This document shows, in pieces, positions 29,817 through 37,867 of a DNA stretch of 42,044 nucleotides. Numbering within the stretch: position 1 is the stretch's first letter; each line of letters begins with the position of its first letter. The notes below the pieces were generated by a model. It was given only the letters and a program-made list of their open reading frames with translations, made no database searches and was not told the DNA's origin. The DNA lies in contig JBOGEN010000083.1 of the NCBI GenBank assembly GCA_050743265.1, positions 1 to 42,044 of the forward strand. Reading direction: 5' to 3'. A program made the translations under genes and the position numbers. This DNA comes from JBOGEN01 sp050743265 (lineage in GTDB: Bacteria > Actinomycetota > Actinomycetes > JBOGEN01).

Positions 29817-31298
29817 ATGACGACCACGGACGATCGTCTGGGCTCGGCGCCCGACCCGTCCGGCCCGGTGAGCCGGATCGACTACAGCGAGCGGATCCCC
29901 AACAACGTCGACCTGGCCACGGACCGCCGGCTGCAGCGCGCCCTCGAACGCTGGCAGCCCAAGTTCCTGGACTGGTGGAAGAACCTGGGTCCGGCCCTGC
30001 CGACCAAGGACGTCTACCTGCGGACCGCCGTCGCGATCGACCGGGACGGCTGGGCGGTCTACGACTTCGTCCCGATGGACGAGTACCGCTGGGGCATCTT
30101 TCTTGCCGAGACCGACCCGGACCGGACGATCACGTTCGGCCAGCACAAGGGCAAGCCCGCGTGGCAGTCGGTGCCCGGCGAGCTCCGGGCCGAGCTGCAG
30201 CGGCTCATCGTCGTCCAGGGCGACACCGAGCCGGCCAGCGTGGAGCAGCAGCGCCTGCTCGGTGCCACCGCGCCCTCGCTGTACGACCTGCGCAACCTCT
30301 TCCAGGTCAACGTCGAGGAGGGCAGGCACCTCTGGGCCATGGTCTACCTGCTGCAGGCGTACTTCGGCCGGGAGGGCCGGGACGAGGCCGAGCAGCTGCT
30401 CAAGCGCAACAGCGGTGACTTCGACAACCCGCGCATCCTCGGCGCGTTCAACGAGGACACGACGGACTGGCTCAACTTCTTCATGTTCACGTACTTCACC
30501 GACCGGGACGGGAAGTACCAGCTCGGCACGTTGAAGGAGAGCGGGTTCGACCCTCTCGCGCGCACCTGCGAGTTCATGCTCAAGGAGGAGGCGCACCACA
30601 TGTACGTCGGCATCACCGGCGTGCAGCGCGTGGTGAAGCGGACCGCCCAGCTCATGTCCGAGCACGGCACGGAGGACGTCCTGCCGTACGGGGGCATCCC
30701 GCTGCCGGTGATCCAGCGCTACCTCAACGCGCAGTTCTCCGTGTCGATGGACCTGTTCGGCTCGGAGCTCTCCTCCAACGCGGCGGCGTACTACACGGCC
30801 GGCCTCAAGGGTCGGTGGATGGAGGCCCGCCGCGACGACGACCACGTGCTGCAGGGCGCGGAGCGCGAGATGACGAAGGTGGTCGACGGCGAGTTCGTCA
30901 CCGAGACCGTCCCGCTGCTCAACGCCCTCAACCTCGACCTGCGGGACGAGTACCTCGCGGACTGCCAGAACGGCTTGCGGCGCTGGAACCGCGAGCTGTC
31001 CGACGCCGGGGTGGAGCAGCGGCTGACCCTGCCGCACGAGGGCTTCAACCGCCAGGTCGGCGCGTACGCGGGGGCGCACGTCACGCCGTCCGGCAAGATC
31101 GTCGACGAGGACGCCTGGCAGGCGAGCGCGGCGCAGTGGCTGCCCAGCGACGAGGACCGTGAGGCGGTGGCGTCCCTGATGCAGCCGGAGTACGAGCCGG
31201 GCAGGTTCGCCGGCTGGATCGCCCCGCCGGCGCACGGCATCAACAAGATGGGCGTCGAGTTCGACTACGTCCGGTTCTGGCGGCAGGACAACGCCTGA
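29817..31298 (+). CDS. boxB: benzoyl-CoA 2,3-epoxidase, oxygenase subunit
   Basis: A 493-residue di-iron monooxygenase of the aerobic benzoyl-CoA (box) pathway, which makes the 2,3-epoxide of benzoyl-CoA. Two iron-ligand segments are visible: NVEEGRHLWAM near residue 170 and LKEEAHHMYVG near 258, giving E-x-x-H pairs. RIPNNVDL at the start and the C-terminal EFDYVRFWR are typical of BoxB. It needs a reductase, BoxA, which is not encoded in the window. The ATG at 29817 follows AGAGGACGAGCG. The gene is separated from boxC by an antisense PaaX-type regulator. Confidence 0.96.
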   Translation: MTTTDDRLGSAPDPSGPVSRIDYSERIPNNVDLATDRRLQRALERWQPKFLDWWKNLGPALPTKDVYLRTAVAIDRDGWAVYDFVPMDEYRWGIFLAETDPDRTITFGQHKGKPAWQSVPGELRAELQRLIVVQGDTEPASVEQQRLLGATAPSLYDLRNLFQVNVEEGRHLWAMVYLLQAYFGREGRDEAEQLLKRNSGDFDNPRILGAFNEDTTDWLNFFMFTYFTDRDGKYQLGTLKESGFDPLARTCEFMLKEEAHHMYVGITGVQRVVKRTAQLMSEHGTEDVLPYGGIPLPVIQRYLNAQFSVSMDLFGSELSSNAAAYYTAGLKGRWMEARRDDDHVLQGAEREMTKVVDGEFVTETVPLLNALNLDLRDEYLADCQNGLRRWNRELSDAGVEQRLTLPHEGFNRQVGAYAGAHVTPSGKIVDEDAWQASAAQWLPSDEDREAVASLMQPEYEPGRFAGWIAPPAHGINKMGVEFDYVRFWRQDNA

Positions 31299-31328
31299 GC
31301 CGGGGACTCCTCGGCTCGCTCGCTCCTC

Positions 31329-31357
31329 GCCGACCGTCAGGCACGCCCGGGGTCGGC
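31329..31357. terminator. hairpin between convergent boxB and the PaaX-type gene
   Basis: GCCGACC (31329-31335) pairs with GGTCGGC (31351-31357) across a 15-base loop, in the 61-base gap between two converging stops. No T-tract. Modest evidence for bidirectional termination. Confidence 0.4.
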
Positions 31358-31359
31358 GG

Positions 31360-32196
31360 TCAGGAGCGCGACTCGGCGTGCGTGAGGAGGGTCGTCCAGT
31401 GAGCCTGCGCCCGGCGGTGCCAGCGCTCGTGCAGGCGGTGGAACAGCGCGGCGGCTGTCGGGCCCGGCCAGTCGTGGTCGAGCAGCTCGGCGGGGAGCGC
31501 CGGGTCGAGGGCGGGGAACCTTCGCCACGCCTGGACGAGCTCGAGCTGGGCGCCGAACGCCTCGGGGTGGGTCTCCGCACGCCGCTCGGAGAAGGACGCG
31601 AGGAACTCCGCGTACGCCGCCTCGGCCCGGTCCAGCCGCCAGGCCGCGGACACGACCTGGGCCGGCTCGCCGATCCCGGCGGACGGGCCCACCCACGACA
31701 TCGCGCTCGCGTCCACACCGAGCTCGCGGACAACCCGCGTGACCTCGGGCACGCGAGTGGCGTCCGGGACGACCCAAATCCCGGCCGCGGGCGAGCCCAT
31801 GCCGCACCAGGTGAGCCGCGTACGCAGCTGGTGCCGAAGCCGGCGCTGCGTCTCCGGGACGCGGACTGCGAGCACCAGCCAGCGCCCGTCCCAGCGGTGG
31901 AACCCGCGCATGAAGCCGTAGATGCGCTCGGTGCCCTCCTCGAGCAGCCCGACGCCCGACGGGGACAACGCCCACCGCGTACGCCGGCCGTGCTTCTCGG
32001 GCTCGAGCAGTCCCTTGGCCGCTGTCCGGGCCAGTGCCTGCCGGGCGGCCTTCTCCTCGACGCCGAGCGTGTCGAGCGCGTCGACGAACGCCCCCGTCCA
32101 CACCGGCTCCCGGCGGGGGAGCACGAACTCGCCCAGCACCGTGAGCAACAGGGCACGGGCACTGGCGGGGCTGCCTCCGTTCCCGTTCCCGTACAC
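31360..32196 (-). CDS. PaaX family transcriptional regulator
   Basis: A 278-residue repressor like PaaX of phenylacetate metabolism, whose ligands are aryl-CoA esters. The N-terminal winged helix covers LLLTVLGEFVLP to EKHGRRTRWALSPSG, and the C-terminal domain contains WDGRWLVLAVRVPE and LTWCGMGSPAAGIWVVP. It lies antisense between boxB and boxC. Benzoyl-CoA or a box intermediate is a likely effector, in place of the BoxR/BzdR-type regulators that often control these genes; this is inference. The GTG at 32196 starts the domain properly; no strong ribosome site precedes it, and the frame is open further upstream. Confidence 0.9.
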   Translation of the reverse strand: MYGNGNGGSPASARALLLTVLGEFVLPRREPVWTGAFVDALDTLGVEEKAARQALARTAAKGLLEPEKHGRRTRWALSPSGVGLLEEGTERIYGFMRGFHRWDGRWLVLAVRVPETQRRLRHQLRTRLTWCGMGSPAAGIWVVPDATRVPEVTRVVRELGVDASAMSWVGPSAGIGEPAQVVSAAWRLDRAEAAYAEFLASFSERRAETHPEAFGAQLELVQAWRRFPALDPALPAELLDHDWPGPTAAALFHRLHERWHRRAQAHWTTLLTHAESRS

Positions 32197-32216
32197 CCCG
32201 GAAACGCTACAGGCAC

Positions 32217-32244
32217 TTGACGTACCACGACCAGAACGTAGACG
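32217..32244 (+). promoter_or_regulatory. possible boxC promoter
   Basis: TTGACG at 32217-32222 and TAGACG at 32239-32244 are spaced by 16 bases in the 93-base gap between the divergent PaaX-type gene and boxC. Only the -35 is good. A repressor could cover it, but no clear palindrome was found. Confidence 0.35.
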
Positions 32245-32289
32245 TTGGTGTCGGGGAGGCTGCCCGACGAGCCGACCACGGGAGGACCC

Positions 32290-33993
32290 ATGACCGCCGT
32301 CGCCGACGTCCCCGCGGACGAGGATGCCGCGACGCCCCGCGTCGACTTCGACACCTCGCCCGAGCAGTACCGCCACTGGCGGCTGGACGTCGACGGTGAG
32401 GTGGCCACGCTGTCCCTCGACGTGGACCCGGACGGCGGGCTGGTGCCCGGCTACGAGCTGAAGCTGAACTCGTACGACCTCGGGGTCGACATCGAGCTCT
32501 ACGACGCCACCCAGCGGCTGCGGTTCGAGCACCCGGAGGTCAAGGCGGTCGTCGTGACCGGCGGCCCGGAGCGGACGTTCTGCGCGGGCGCGAACATCAA
32601 GATGCTGGCGCAGTCGTCACACGCGTGGAAGGTGAACTTCTGCAAGTTCACCAACGAGACCCGCAACGGCCTCGAGGACGCGACCGAGCACTCGGGCCAG
32701 ACGTACCTCGCCGCGGTGAACGGGACGGCGGCAGGCGGCGGGTACGAGATCGCGCTGGCGTGCGACGAGATCGTCCTCGTGGACGACGGGTCGAGCGCCG
32801 TCGCGATGCCGGAGGTGCCGCTGCTCGGCGTGCTGCCCGGCACCGGGGGGCTCACCCGCGTCGTCGACAAGCGGCACGTCCGCAAGGACCGCGCCGACGT
32901 GTTCGCGACCAGGAACGAGGGCGTACGCGGCCAGACCGCGGTGGAGTGGGGGCTGGTGGACGAGGCCGTCCCGCGCGCGCGGTTCCCCGACGCGGTGGCG
33001 GCGCGGGCCGCGGCGGCCGCGACACGCTCGTCACGGCCCGGGCACGGCCGCGGCGTCACGCTGCCTCCACTGGAGCGTCACGAGAGCGACTCCTCGATCT
33101 CGTACGCGCACCTGTCGGCCACCCTGCTGCGGGACGCCCGACGGGTCGAGATCACCGTGCAGGCGCCCACATCGGCCCCTCCGGACGACGCCGCCGGCGT
33201 GCTCGCGCAGGGCGCCGGGTACTGGCCGCTCGCGGTCGCGCGCGAGCTCGACGACCTGGTACTGCGGCTGCGGACGAACGAGCCCTCGCTCGGGACGTGG
33301 GTGCTGCGGACCACCGGGGACGGACAGGCCGTGCTGCGCTACGACGAACAGCTCGTGGCGCTGGCCGACGACTGGTTCGTCAACGAAGTGCGGCACTACC
33401 TCAGGCGCGTCCTCAAGCGCCTGGACGTGACGAGCCGCAGCCTGATCGCGCTGGTCGAGCCCGGCAGCGCGTTCGCCGGCACGTTGCTCGAGCTGGCGCT
33501 GGCCTGCGACCGGCAGTACATGCTCGAGGGCGTGTTCGAGGACGAGGACCCGGACGCGGAGCCTGCGACCCTGCTCGTGGGCGAGGTGAACGCGGGCCTG
33601 TACCCGATGGGGAACGGCCTGTCTCGTCTGGAGTCCCGATTCTTCGGGGACGACACGGCTCGCGAGGCCGCGCTCGCCCGGACGGGGGAGCCGCTGCAGG
33701 CCGCCGATGCGGTCGCGCTCGGGCTGGTCACCGCCACCCCGGACGACATCGACTGGGAGGACGAGCTGCGCATCCTGTTCGAGGAGCGCGCCTCGCTCTC
33801 GCCGGACGCGCTCTCCGGAATGGAGGCCAACCACCGCTTCGTCGGCCCCGAGACGACGGAGACCAAGATCTTCGGCCGACTGTCGGCGTGGCAGAACTGG
33901 ATCTTCACTCGGCCCAACGCCTCTGGCCCGGAGGGCGCCCTGCGGCGTTACGGGACGGGGAAACGGGCAGACTTCGACGTCAAGCGCGTCTGA
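32290..33993 (+). CDS. boxC: 2,3-epoxybenzoyl-CoA dihydrolase (benzoyl-CoA-dihydrodiol lyase)
   Basis: A 567-residue double crotonase-fold enzyme that opens the ring of 2,3-epoxybenzoyl-CoA, releasing formate. The first crotonase half has VVVTGGPERTFCAGANIKMLAQSSHAWKVNFCKF and AAVNGTAAGGGYEIALACDEI; the second has SLIALVEPGSAFAGTLLELALACDR. The C-terminal FGRLSAWQNWIFTRPNA stretch is typical of BoxC. The ATG at 32290 follows GGGAGGA. An amidohydrolase gene follows after 12 bases. Formate made here and by PurU elsewhere in the window would need a dehydrogenase not seen here. Confidence 0.96.
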   Translation: MTAVADVPADEDAATPRVDFDTSPEQYRHWRLDVDGEVATLSLDVDPDGGLVPGYELKLNSYDLGVDIELYDATQRLRFEHPEVKAVVVTGGPERTFCAGANIKMLAQSSHAWKVNFCKFTNETRNGLEDATEHSGQTYLAAVNGTAAGGGYEIALACDEIVLVDDGSSAVAMPEVPLLGVLPGTGGLTRVVDKRHVRKDRADVFATRNEGVRGQTAVEWGLVDEAVPRARFPDAVAARAAAAATRSSRPGHGRGVTLPPLERHESDSSISYAHLSATLLRDARRVEITVQAPTSAPPDDAAGVLAQGAGYWPLAVARELDDLVLRLRTNEPSLGTWVLRTTGDGQAVLRYDEQLVALADDWFVNEVRHYLRRVLKRLDVTSRSLIALVEPGSAFAGTLLELALACDRQYMLEGVFEDEDPDAEPATLLVGEVNAGLYPMGNGLSRLESRFFGDDTAREAALARTGEPLQAADAVALGLVTATPDDIDWEDELRILFEERASLSPDALSGMEANHRFVGPETTETKIFGRLSAWQNWIFTRPNASGPEGALRRYGTGKRADFDVKRV

Positions 33994-34005
33994 GGTGGGT
34001 GCCTG

Positions 34006-34872
34006 ATGCTCGACGGACACGTCCTCGTGGACGCTCACGTCCACGTCCCCCGGTTGCCGACGCTCGCGCCCGCCTGGCTCGACTGGGCACGCGAGTTCGG
34101 CCGTCCCGGCGTCCTGGAGGACGTGTGGGACGCGGACGGCGCCCCTCGCCCTGAACGGCTCGAGGCCCTGCTCGTCGACGAGGGCGTAGACGTCGCACTG
34201 CTGTTCTGCGAGTACAGCCCGAAGGCCACGGGATACCAGGCGTTCGACGACCTGCTGCCGCTGGTCGAGCACAACCCACGCCTCTTCCGGCCGGTCGCCA
34301 ACGTCAACCCGCATCTGCACTTCCCGGTCGCGTCGGAGGTCGAGCGCCAGCTCGACCTGGGTGCGGCCGCGCTGAAGCTGCACCCGGTGCACGGGGGCTT
34401 CCGGGTCGACGACCCGGCGCTGTGGTCGGTGTACGAGGTGGTGCAGGGTCGCGGGGTGCCGCTGGTCGTCCACTGCGGGACGTCGACGTTCCCGGGCTCG
34501 CAGAACGAGATGGCCGACCCCTCGTTCCTGTTCCCGGTGCTGCGCGCGTTCCCCGACCTTCACGTCGTCCTGGCTCACGGCGGGCGGGGTTGGTGGTACG
34601 AGGCCGCGGCGTTCCTGGCCCTGAGCCACGAGCGAGTGTGGATCGAGCTGTCCGGGCTGCCACCGAAACGGCTGCCCACGTACTACGCCCGGCACGACCT
34701 GGCGCGGCTCGCCCGCAAGTTCGTCTTCGGCACCGACTGGCCCGGCGTGCCCGGCACGGCGGCCAACGCCCGCGCGGTGGCAGGCCTGGGCCTCCCCGAC
34801 GACGTGGTGCCCCGAGTGCTCGGTCGCAACGCGCTCGAGGTGTACGCCGGGCTCGACCCCGACCTGTGGTAG
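34006..34872 (+). CDS. amidohydrolase-family metal-dependent hydrolase
   Basis: A 288-residue TIM barrel of the amidohydrolase-2 type. Metal ligands appear as VDAHVHV (His11, His13), LKLHPVHGG near residue 125, VVHCGTS near 151, VLAHGGRGWW near 188 and the closing FGTDWPG Asp near 243. The family includes decarboxylases and lactonases acting on ring-cleavage products. It starts 12 bases after boxC, so it is almost certainly co-expressed with the box genes and may process a downstream intermediate or a benzoate precursor. The exact reaction cannot be read from sequence. Confidence 0.88.
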   Translation: MLDGHVLVDAHVHVPRLPTLAPAWLDWAREFGRPGVLEDVWDADGAPRPERLEALLVDEGVDVALLFCEYSPKATGYQAFDDLLPLVEHNPRLFRPVANVNPHLHFPVASEVERQLDLGAAALKLHPVHGGFRVDDPALWSVYEVVQGRGVPLVVHCGTSTFPGSQNEMADPSFLFPVLRAFPDLHVVLAHGGRGWWYEAAAFLALSHERVWIELSGLPPKRLPTYYARHDLARLARKFVFGTDWPGVPGTAANARAVAGLGLPDDVVPRVLGRNALEVYAGLDPDLW

Positions 34873-34984
34873 CGGCCTCGCCAGCCCGCCGGAGCGGATG
34901 TCTCCTCAGGTCATAGCGCGCGCCGGACAACGCCGGTGAGCCGCACGACATGCCGGTTGCGGCCTTCGCCAGGTGACGCGACTG

Positions 34985-36076
34985 TCACCGAAGGTGGGTG
35001 AAGCGCACGACGTCATCCGCTTCGGGACGCAACGCCTCGAGCGCGCCGGGGTCCTCGCCCGGGAACAGGGCCACGTCCACCATACGAAGGGCACCCGGGC
35101 GCGGGCGGCGGGAGGACCAGGTCCCCACCGCGCGGCCGTCCACGGTGGCCACCGCGCGGAACGTCCCACCTCCGGGATGAACCGTGCCGAGGTGCTCGAA
35201 CGGTACGGCGAACGTCCGGTCGCGCCAGCCCAGCACGTACGGGTCGAACGCCGGCAGCAGCCGGGGCGTGACCGGCTCGGCTGCCGGGCGGGCGTCCGCG
35301 GCCTCGTCCACGTCGACCAGGCCGCCGACCTCGGGGCGTACGGGAACCGCGCCACTCCCACGCAACCCAGCCCGCGCGTCGCGCAGGCCGAGCCCCGACC
35401 AGCCCGCCAGGTCTGCCGCCGTGGCCGGACCGTGGCCGCGCAGGTAGCGCCGGGCCAGCTCGGCCAGGGCGGCCTCGCGGGCCCCCACGTCCTGCTCCTG
35501 CGGGGGCTCGCCGAGCCAGTCCTCAGTCAGCACGTACGCCTGCCGTCCGTCGCGCACGGGGCCGAGCACGACCGCGCCTCGCAAGGCCGCCAGCCGCAGC
35601 AGATGGACTCCGGCTTGTCCCTCGGTGCTGATACCCGCCGCAGCCACCTGGGGGACGAGTGCGTCGCGCGGCATCGGGCCCTCCCTGGCCAGCGCGTCCG
35701 TGACGACGCCAACCGCACGCTCGGCGTCCGACGGCGAGACCCCCAGCCGGCCGAGTCGCCGACGGCTCGCCGCGAGGGCTGTGCTCGCGGTCAGCCCCCA
35801 CAGCCAGGGGAAGTCCTCGCGCCGGACGAGGTGCAGCGTCCCCCGCCCCAGCCAGGTCACCACGAGTGACCGCTCCTCGGTGAGGGCGCGGTCGACGTCC
35901 TCGGGCCGCAGGCCGGCGCTGCGGGCGCGCAGCGCCAACCGTGCGCTCCGCAGGTCCTGAGCCTGGACGGCCAGCAGGTGGCCGACGACCGCGGCGGGCT
36001 CCCGCCGGGCCGTGCCGTCCAGCAGCTGTGCCGCGGCACGCCGGCGCCGGAGCGCGTCGGGCTGCACGGCGAGCAC
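34985..36076 (-). CDS. winged-helix DNA-binding domain protein, AlkZ/HTH_42 family
   Basis: A 363-residue protein of the HTH_42 family, which includes the AlkZ/YcaQ DNA glycosylases. The first domain holds VVGHLLAVQAQDLRSARLALRAR, LVVTWLGRGTLHLV and FPWLWGL; the C-terminal part has LLPAFDPYVLGWRDR and the winged VATVDGRAVGTWS. The QAQ in the first helix bundle sits near the glycosylase QxQ/QxD motif, but activity on alkylated or cross-linked DNA is not assured. GTG 36076 is preceded by GGGTGGGG; GTG 36100 is an alternative. It is divergent from the ParB-like gene with 61 bases between and converges on the amidohydrolase gene. Confidence 0.85.
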   Translation of the reverse strand: MLAVQPDALRRRRAAAQLLDGTARREPAAVVGHLLAVQAQDLRSARLALRARSAGLRPEDVDRALTEERSLVVTWLGRGTLHLVRREDFPWLWGLTASTALAASRRRLGRLGVSPSDAERAVGVVTDALAREGPMPRDALVPQVAAAGISTEGQAGVHLLRLAALRGAVVLGPVRDGRQAYVLTEDWLGEPPQEQDVGAREAALAELARRYLRGHGPATAADLAGWSGLGLRDARAGLRGSGAVPVRPEVGGLVDVDEAADARPAAEPVTPRLLPAFDPYVLGWRDRTFAVPFEHLGTVHPGGGTFRAVATVDGRAVGTWSSRRPRPGALRMVDVALFPGEDPGALEALRPEADDVVRFTHLR

Positions 36077-36137
36077 TCTGCCCCACCCGGGGGTATCCAC
36101 GGGACTAACCCCGGTTCGTCCGGTGTTGGGGTGAGAC

Positions 36138-36896
36138 ATGACGAGCGGCGTGACCGGCGGAATGACCAACCTGCTCGGAGGGCTGCGGGCCAGGCGCGCG
36201 GGACGTGAGGGCCTGGTGTCGCTGCACGCCGTCCTCGACGCGCTGGGCGAGAACGGCCTGATGGACCGGCGGCACGCGTGCGTCCCGCTCAGCGCGATCG
36301 TCGGCACGGGAGCGGACGCGCGGGTGGCCGACTTCGACGGCGAGTTCCGGCTCCGCAACCCCGCGCTCGACGACCGCTGGCAGCGGCTGGCGTGCGCCAT
36401 GCGGTCCGGGACGCCGGTGCCGCCGGTCCGCCTCATCCAGGTCGGCGAGATGTACTTCGTGCTGGACGGGCACCACCGGGTGTCGGTGTCCCGCGCGCTG
36501 GGCCGGCCCGACATCCCCGCGCAGGTGCAGCGGATCTGCACGATCGCGTTCGCCCTCGCGTGCCTGCGGGCTGCCCACCTCCAGGGCAAGGCCGCCGAGC
36601 GCAGGTTCCTCGAGCGCGTCCCGCTGCCCACCGACGTCCGGGCGGACCTCTGGCTTGACGAGCCCTCCGCCTGGGCGCGGCTTGCCGACTCCGCTGAGGC
36701 GTGGGGGTTCCGCCGCTCGCTCGACGGCAGGCCGATCCGGGACAGGGGCGAGCTGGCCGAGGCCTGGTGGTCTGAGGAGGTCATGCCGGTCGTCGAGGGG
36801 CGGCGTGCTGCGGGGGACCGGCCCACGGGGCGTGACGTGGCGGTGTACGTCGAGTCCCTCGCGGAGCAGGCCCGGGGGAGGGCGGCGGTCGCCTAG
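36138..36896 (+). CDS. stand-alone ParB/Srx-like nuclease-domain protein
   Basis: A 252-residue soluble protein. Residues about 45-125 form a ParB/sulfiredoxin-like domain: a VPLSAIVGT strand, then RLIQVGEMYFVLDGHHRVSVSRALG, the DGHHR motif of ParB N-domains (CTP/ATP-binding in relatives). There is no helix-turn-helix or ParA partner, so a chromosome-partitioning role is unlikely. I know no function for this actinobacterial group. The ATG at 36138 follows GGGGTGAG. It is divergent from the HTH_42 protein gene. Its stop codon lies within a 30-base-period tandem repeat. Confidence 0.82.
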   Translation: MTSGVTGGMTNLLGGLRARRAGREGLVSLHAVLDALGENGLMDRRHACVPLSAIVGTGADARVADFDGEFRLRNPALDDRWQRLACAMRSGTPVPPVRLIQVGEMYFVLDGHHRVSVSRALGRPDIPAQVQRICTIAFALACLRAAHLQGKAAERRFLERVPLPTDVRADLWLDEPSAWARLADSAEAWGFRRSLDGRPIRDRGELAEAWWSEEVMPVVEGRRAAGDRPTGRDVAVYVESLAEQARGRAAVA

Positions 36897-36917
36897 CAGG
36901 CCCGGGGGAGTGCGGCG
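36865..36917. repeat. tandem direct repeat spanning a stop codon
   Basis: A 23-base unit beginning AGCAGGCCCGGGGGAG occurs at 36865-36887 and 36895-36917 with one mismatch and a 30-base period. The TAG of the ParB-like gene lies between and partly within the second copy. It looks like a recent local duplication. Confidence 0.75.
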
Positions 36918-36931
36918 CCCGCGTTTCGGGC

Positions 36932-36948
36932 AGGTCTGATGCAGACCT
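36932..36948. promoter_or_regulatory. perfect 17-base palindrome upstream of the SDR gene
   Basis: AGGTCTG-ATG-CAGACCT lies 28 bases before the SDR start. It is perfect over both seven-base arms. It may be an operator; it is short for a terminator. Confidence 0.4.
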
Positions 36949-36976
36949 AGCAACGTCGAGACGACGAGGTGCATCG

Positions 36977-37741
36977 ATGACGGGACGGCTGGACGGAAGC
37001 GTTGCCCTGGTGACCGGGGCCAGCAGCGGTATCGGCGAGGCGACGGCGCGTGCTCTGGCGGCGGAGGGTGCCGTCGTGGCGGTCGCCGCTCGGCGCAAGG
37101 ACCGCCTCGAGGAGCTCACGGCGCGAATCGAGCAGGACGGCGGTAGGGCGCTGGCTCTCACGACGGACGTGACCGAGCAGGCGCAGGCGGTGGACGCGGT
37201 CGAGCGGACCGTCAGCGAGTACGGGCGGCTGGACATCCTCGTCAACAACGCAGGCGTGATGTATCTGGGCCCGGTCGTGGACGCTCCCACCGACGAGTGG
37301 GACCGCATGGTGCAGATCAACGTGATGGGGCTGCTCTACACCGCGCACGCGGCGCTGCCGCACCTGGCACGCGCCGCCGAAGACAGCGGCCGCCGCGTGG
37401 CCGACCTGGTCAACATCAGCTCGGTCGCGGCACGCAAGGCCAACCCGGTGGGCGCCGTGTACAGCCTGACGAAGTACGGCGTGAACGGGTTCAGCGAGGG
37501 TCTGCGGCAGGAGGTCCGCGGCAAGCACGTCCGCGTGTCCGTCGTCGAGCCCGGACAGGTCGAGACGGAGCTGAACGACCACATCCGCCCGGAGATCCGC
37601 GAACGCATGAACCGGCGGCCACCGCAGTACGACCGGCTCGGCTCCGACGATGTCGCCGACGCCGTGACGTACGTGGTGACGCGCCCGCGGCACGTGGCGG
37701 TCGGGGAGCTGCTCGTCCGGCCCACCGAGCAGGAGCGCTGA
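36977..37741 (+). CDS. SDR family oxidoreductase
   Basis: A 254-residue classical short-chain dehydrogenase. The cofactor motif TGASSGIG is at residues 14-21, with an NADP-type basic AARRKDR after the second strand; VNNAG near 92; catalytic Ser in VNISSVAAR near 142; and YSLTK, the Tyr-x-x-x-Lys, near 160. The VDDVADAVTYVV-like segment near the end (SDDVADAVTYVV) suggests the clavulanic-aldehyde-dehydrogenase/YdfG-like group. Substrate is unknown. The ATG at 36977 follows CGAGG. A strong hairpin follows the stop. Confidence 0.92.
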   Translation: MTGRLDGSVALVTGASSGIGEATARALAAEGAVVAVAARRKDRLEELTARIEQDGGRALALTTDVTEQAQAVDAVERTVSEYGRLDILVNNAGVMYLGPVVDAPTDEWDRMVQINVMGLLYTAHAALPHLARAAEDSGRRVADLVNISSVAARKANPVGAVYSLTKYGVNGFSEGLRQEVRGKHVRVSVVEPGQVETELNDHIRPEIRERMNRRPPQYDRLGSDDVADAVTYVVTRPRHVAVGELLVRPTEQER

Positions 37742-37755
37742 GCCTGAGCACCCAG

Positions 37756-37777
37756 GGGGCTGACGGATGTCAGCCCC
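37756..37777 (+). terminator. 9-bp hairpin after the SDR gene
   Basis: GGGGCTGAC (37756-37764) and GTCAGCCCC (37769-37777) pair perfectly around the tetraloop GGAT, 14 bases after the SDR stop. No T-tract follows. Position and strength fit a terminator. Confidence 0.65.
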
Positions 37778-37867
37778 ATGGCCCACAATGGCTCCTGTCG
37801 GGTCCGGGGGGCCCGCAGGACCCGGGCTCGCCGGGTCCGGGACCGCGAGGCGAGAGGGCCGCAGCCG

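Noticed and set aside
28545..32408. Very long open frame on the minus strand across acr3-arsC, boxB and the PaaX-type gene
   Set aside because: It is arginine-, proline- and serine-rich, runs antisense to well-recognised genes and has no domain. It is a product of high G+C at third codon positions.
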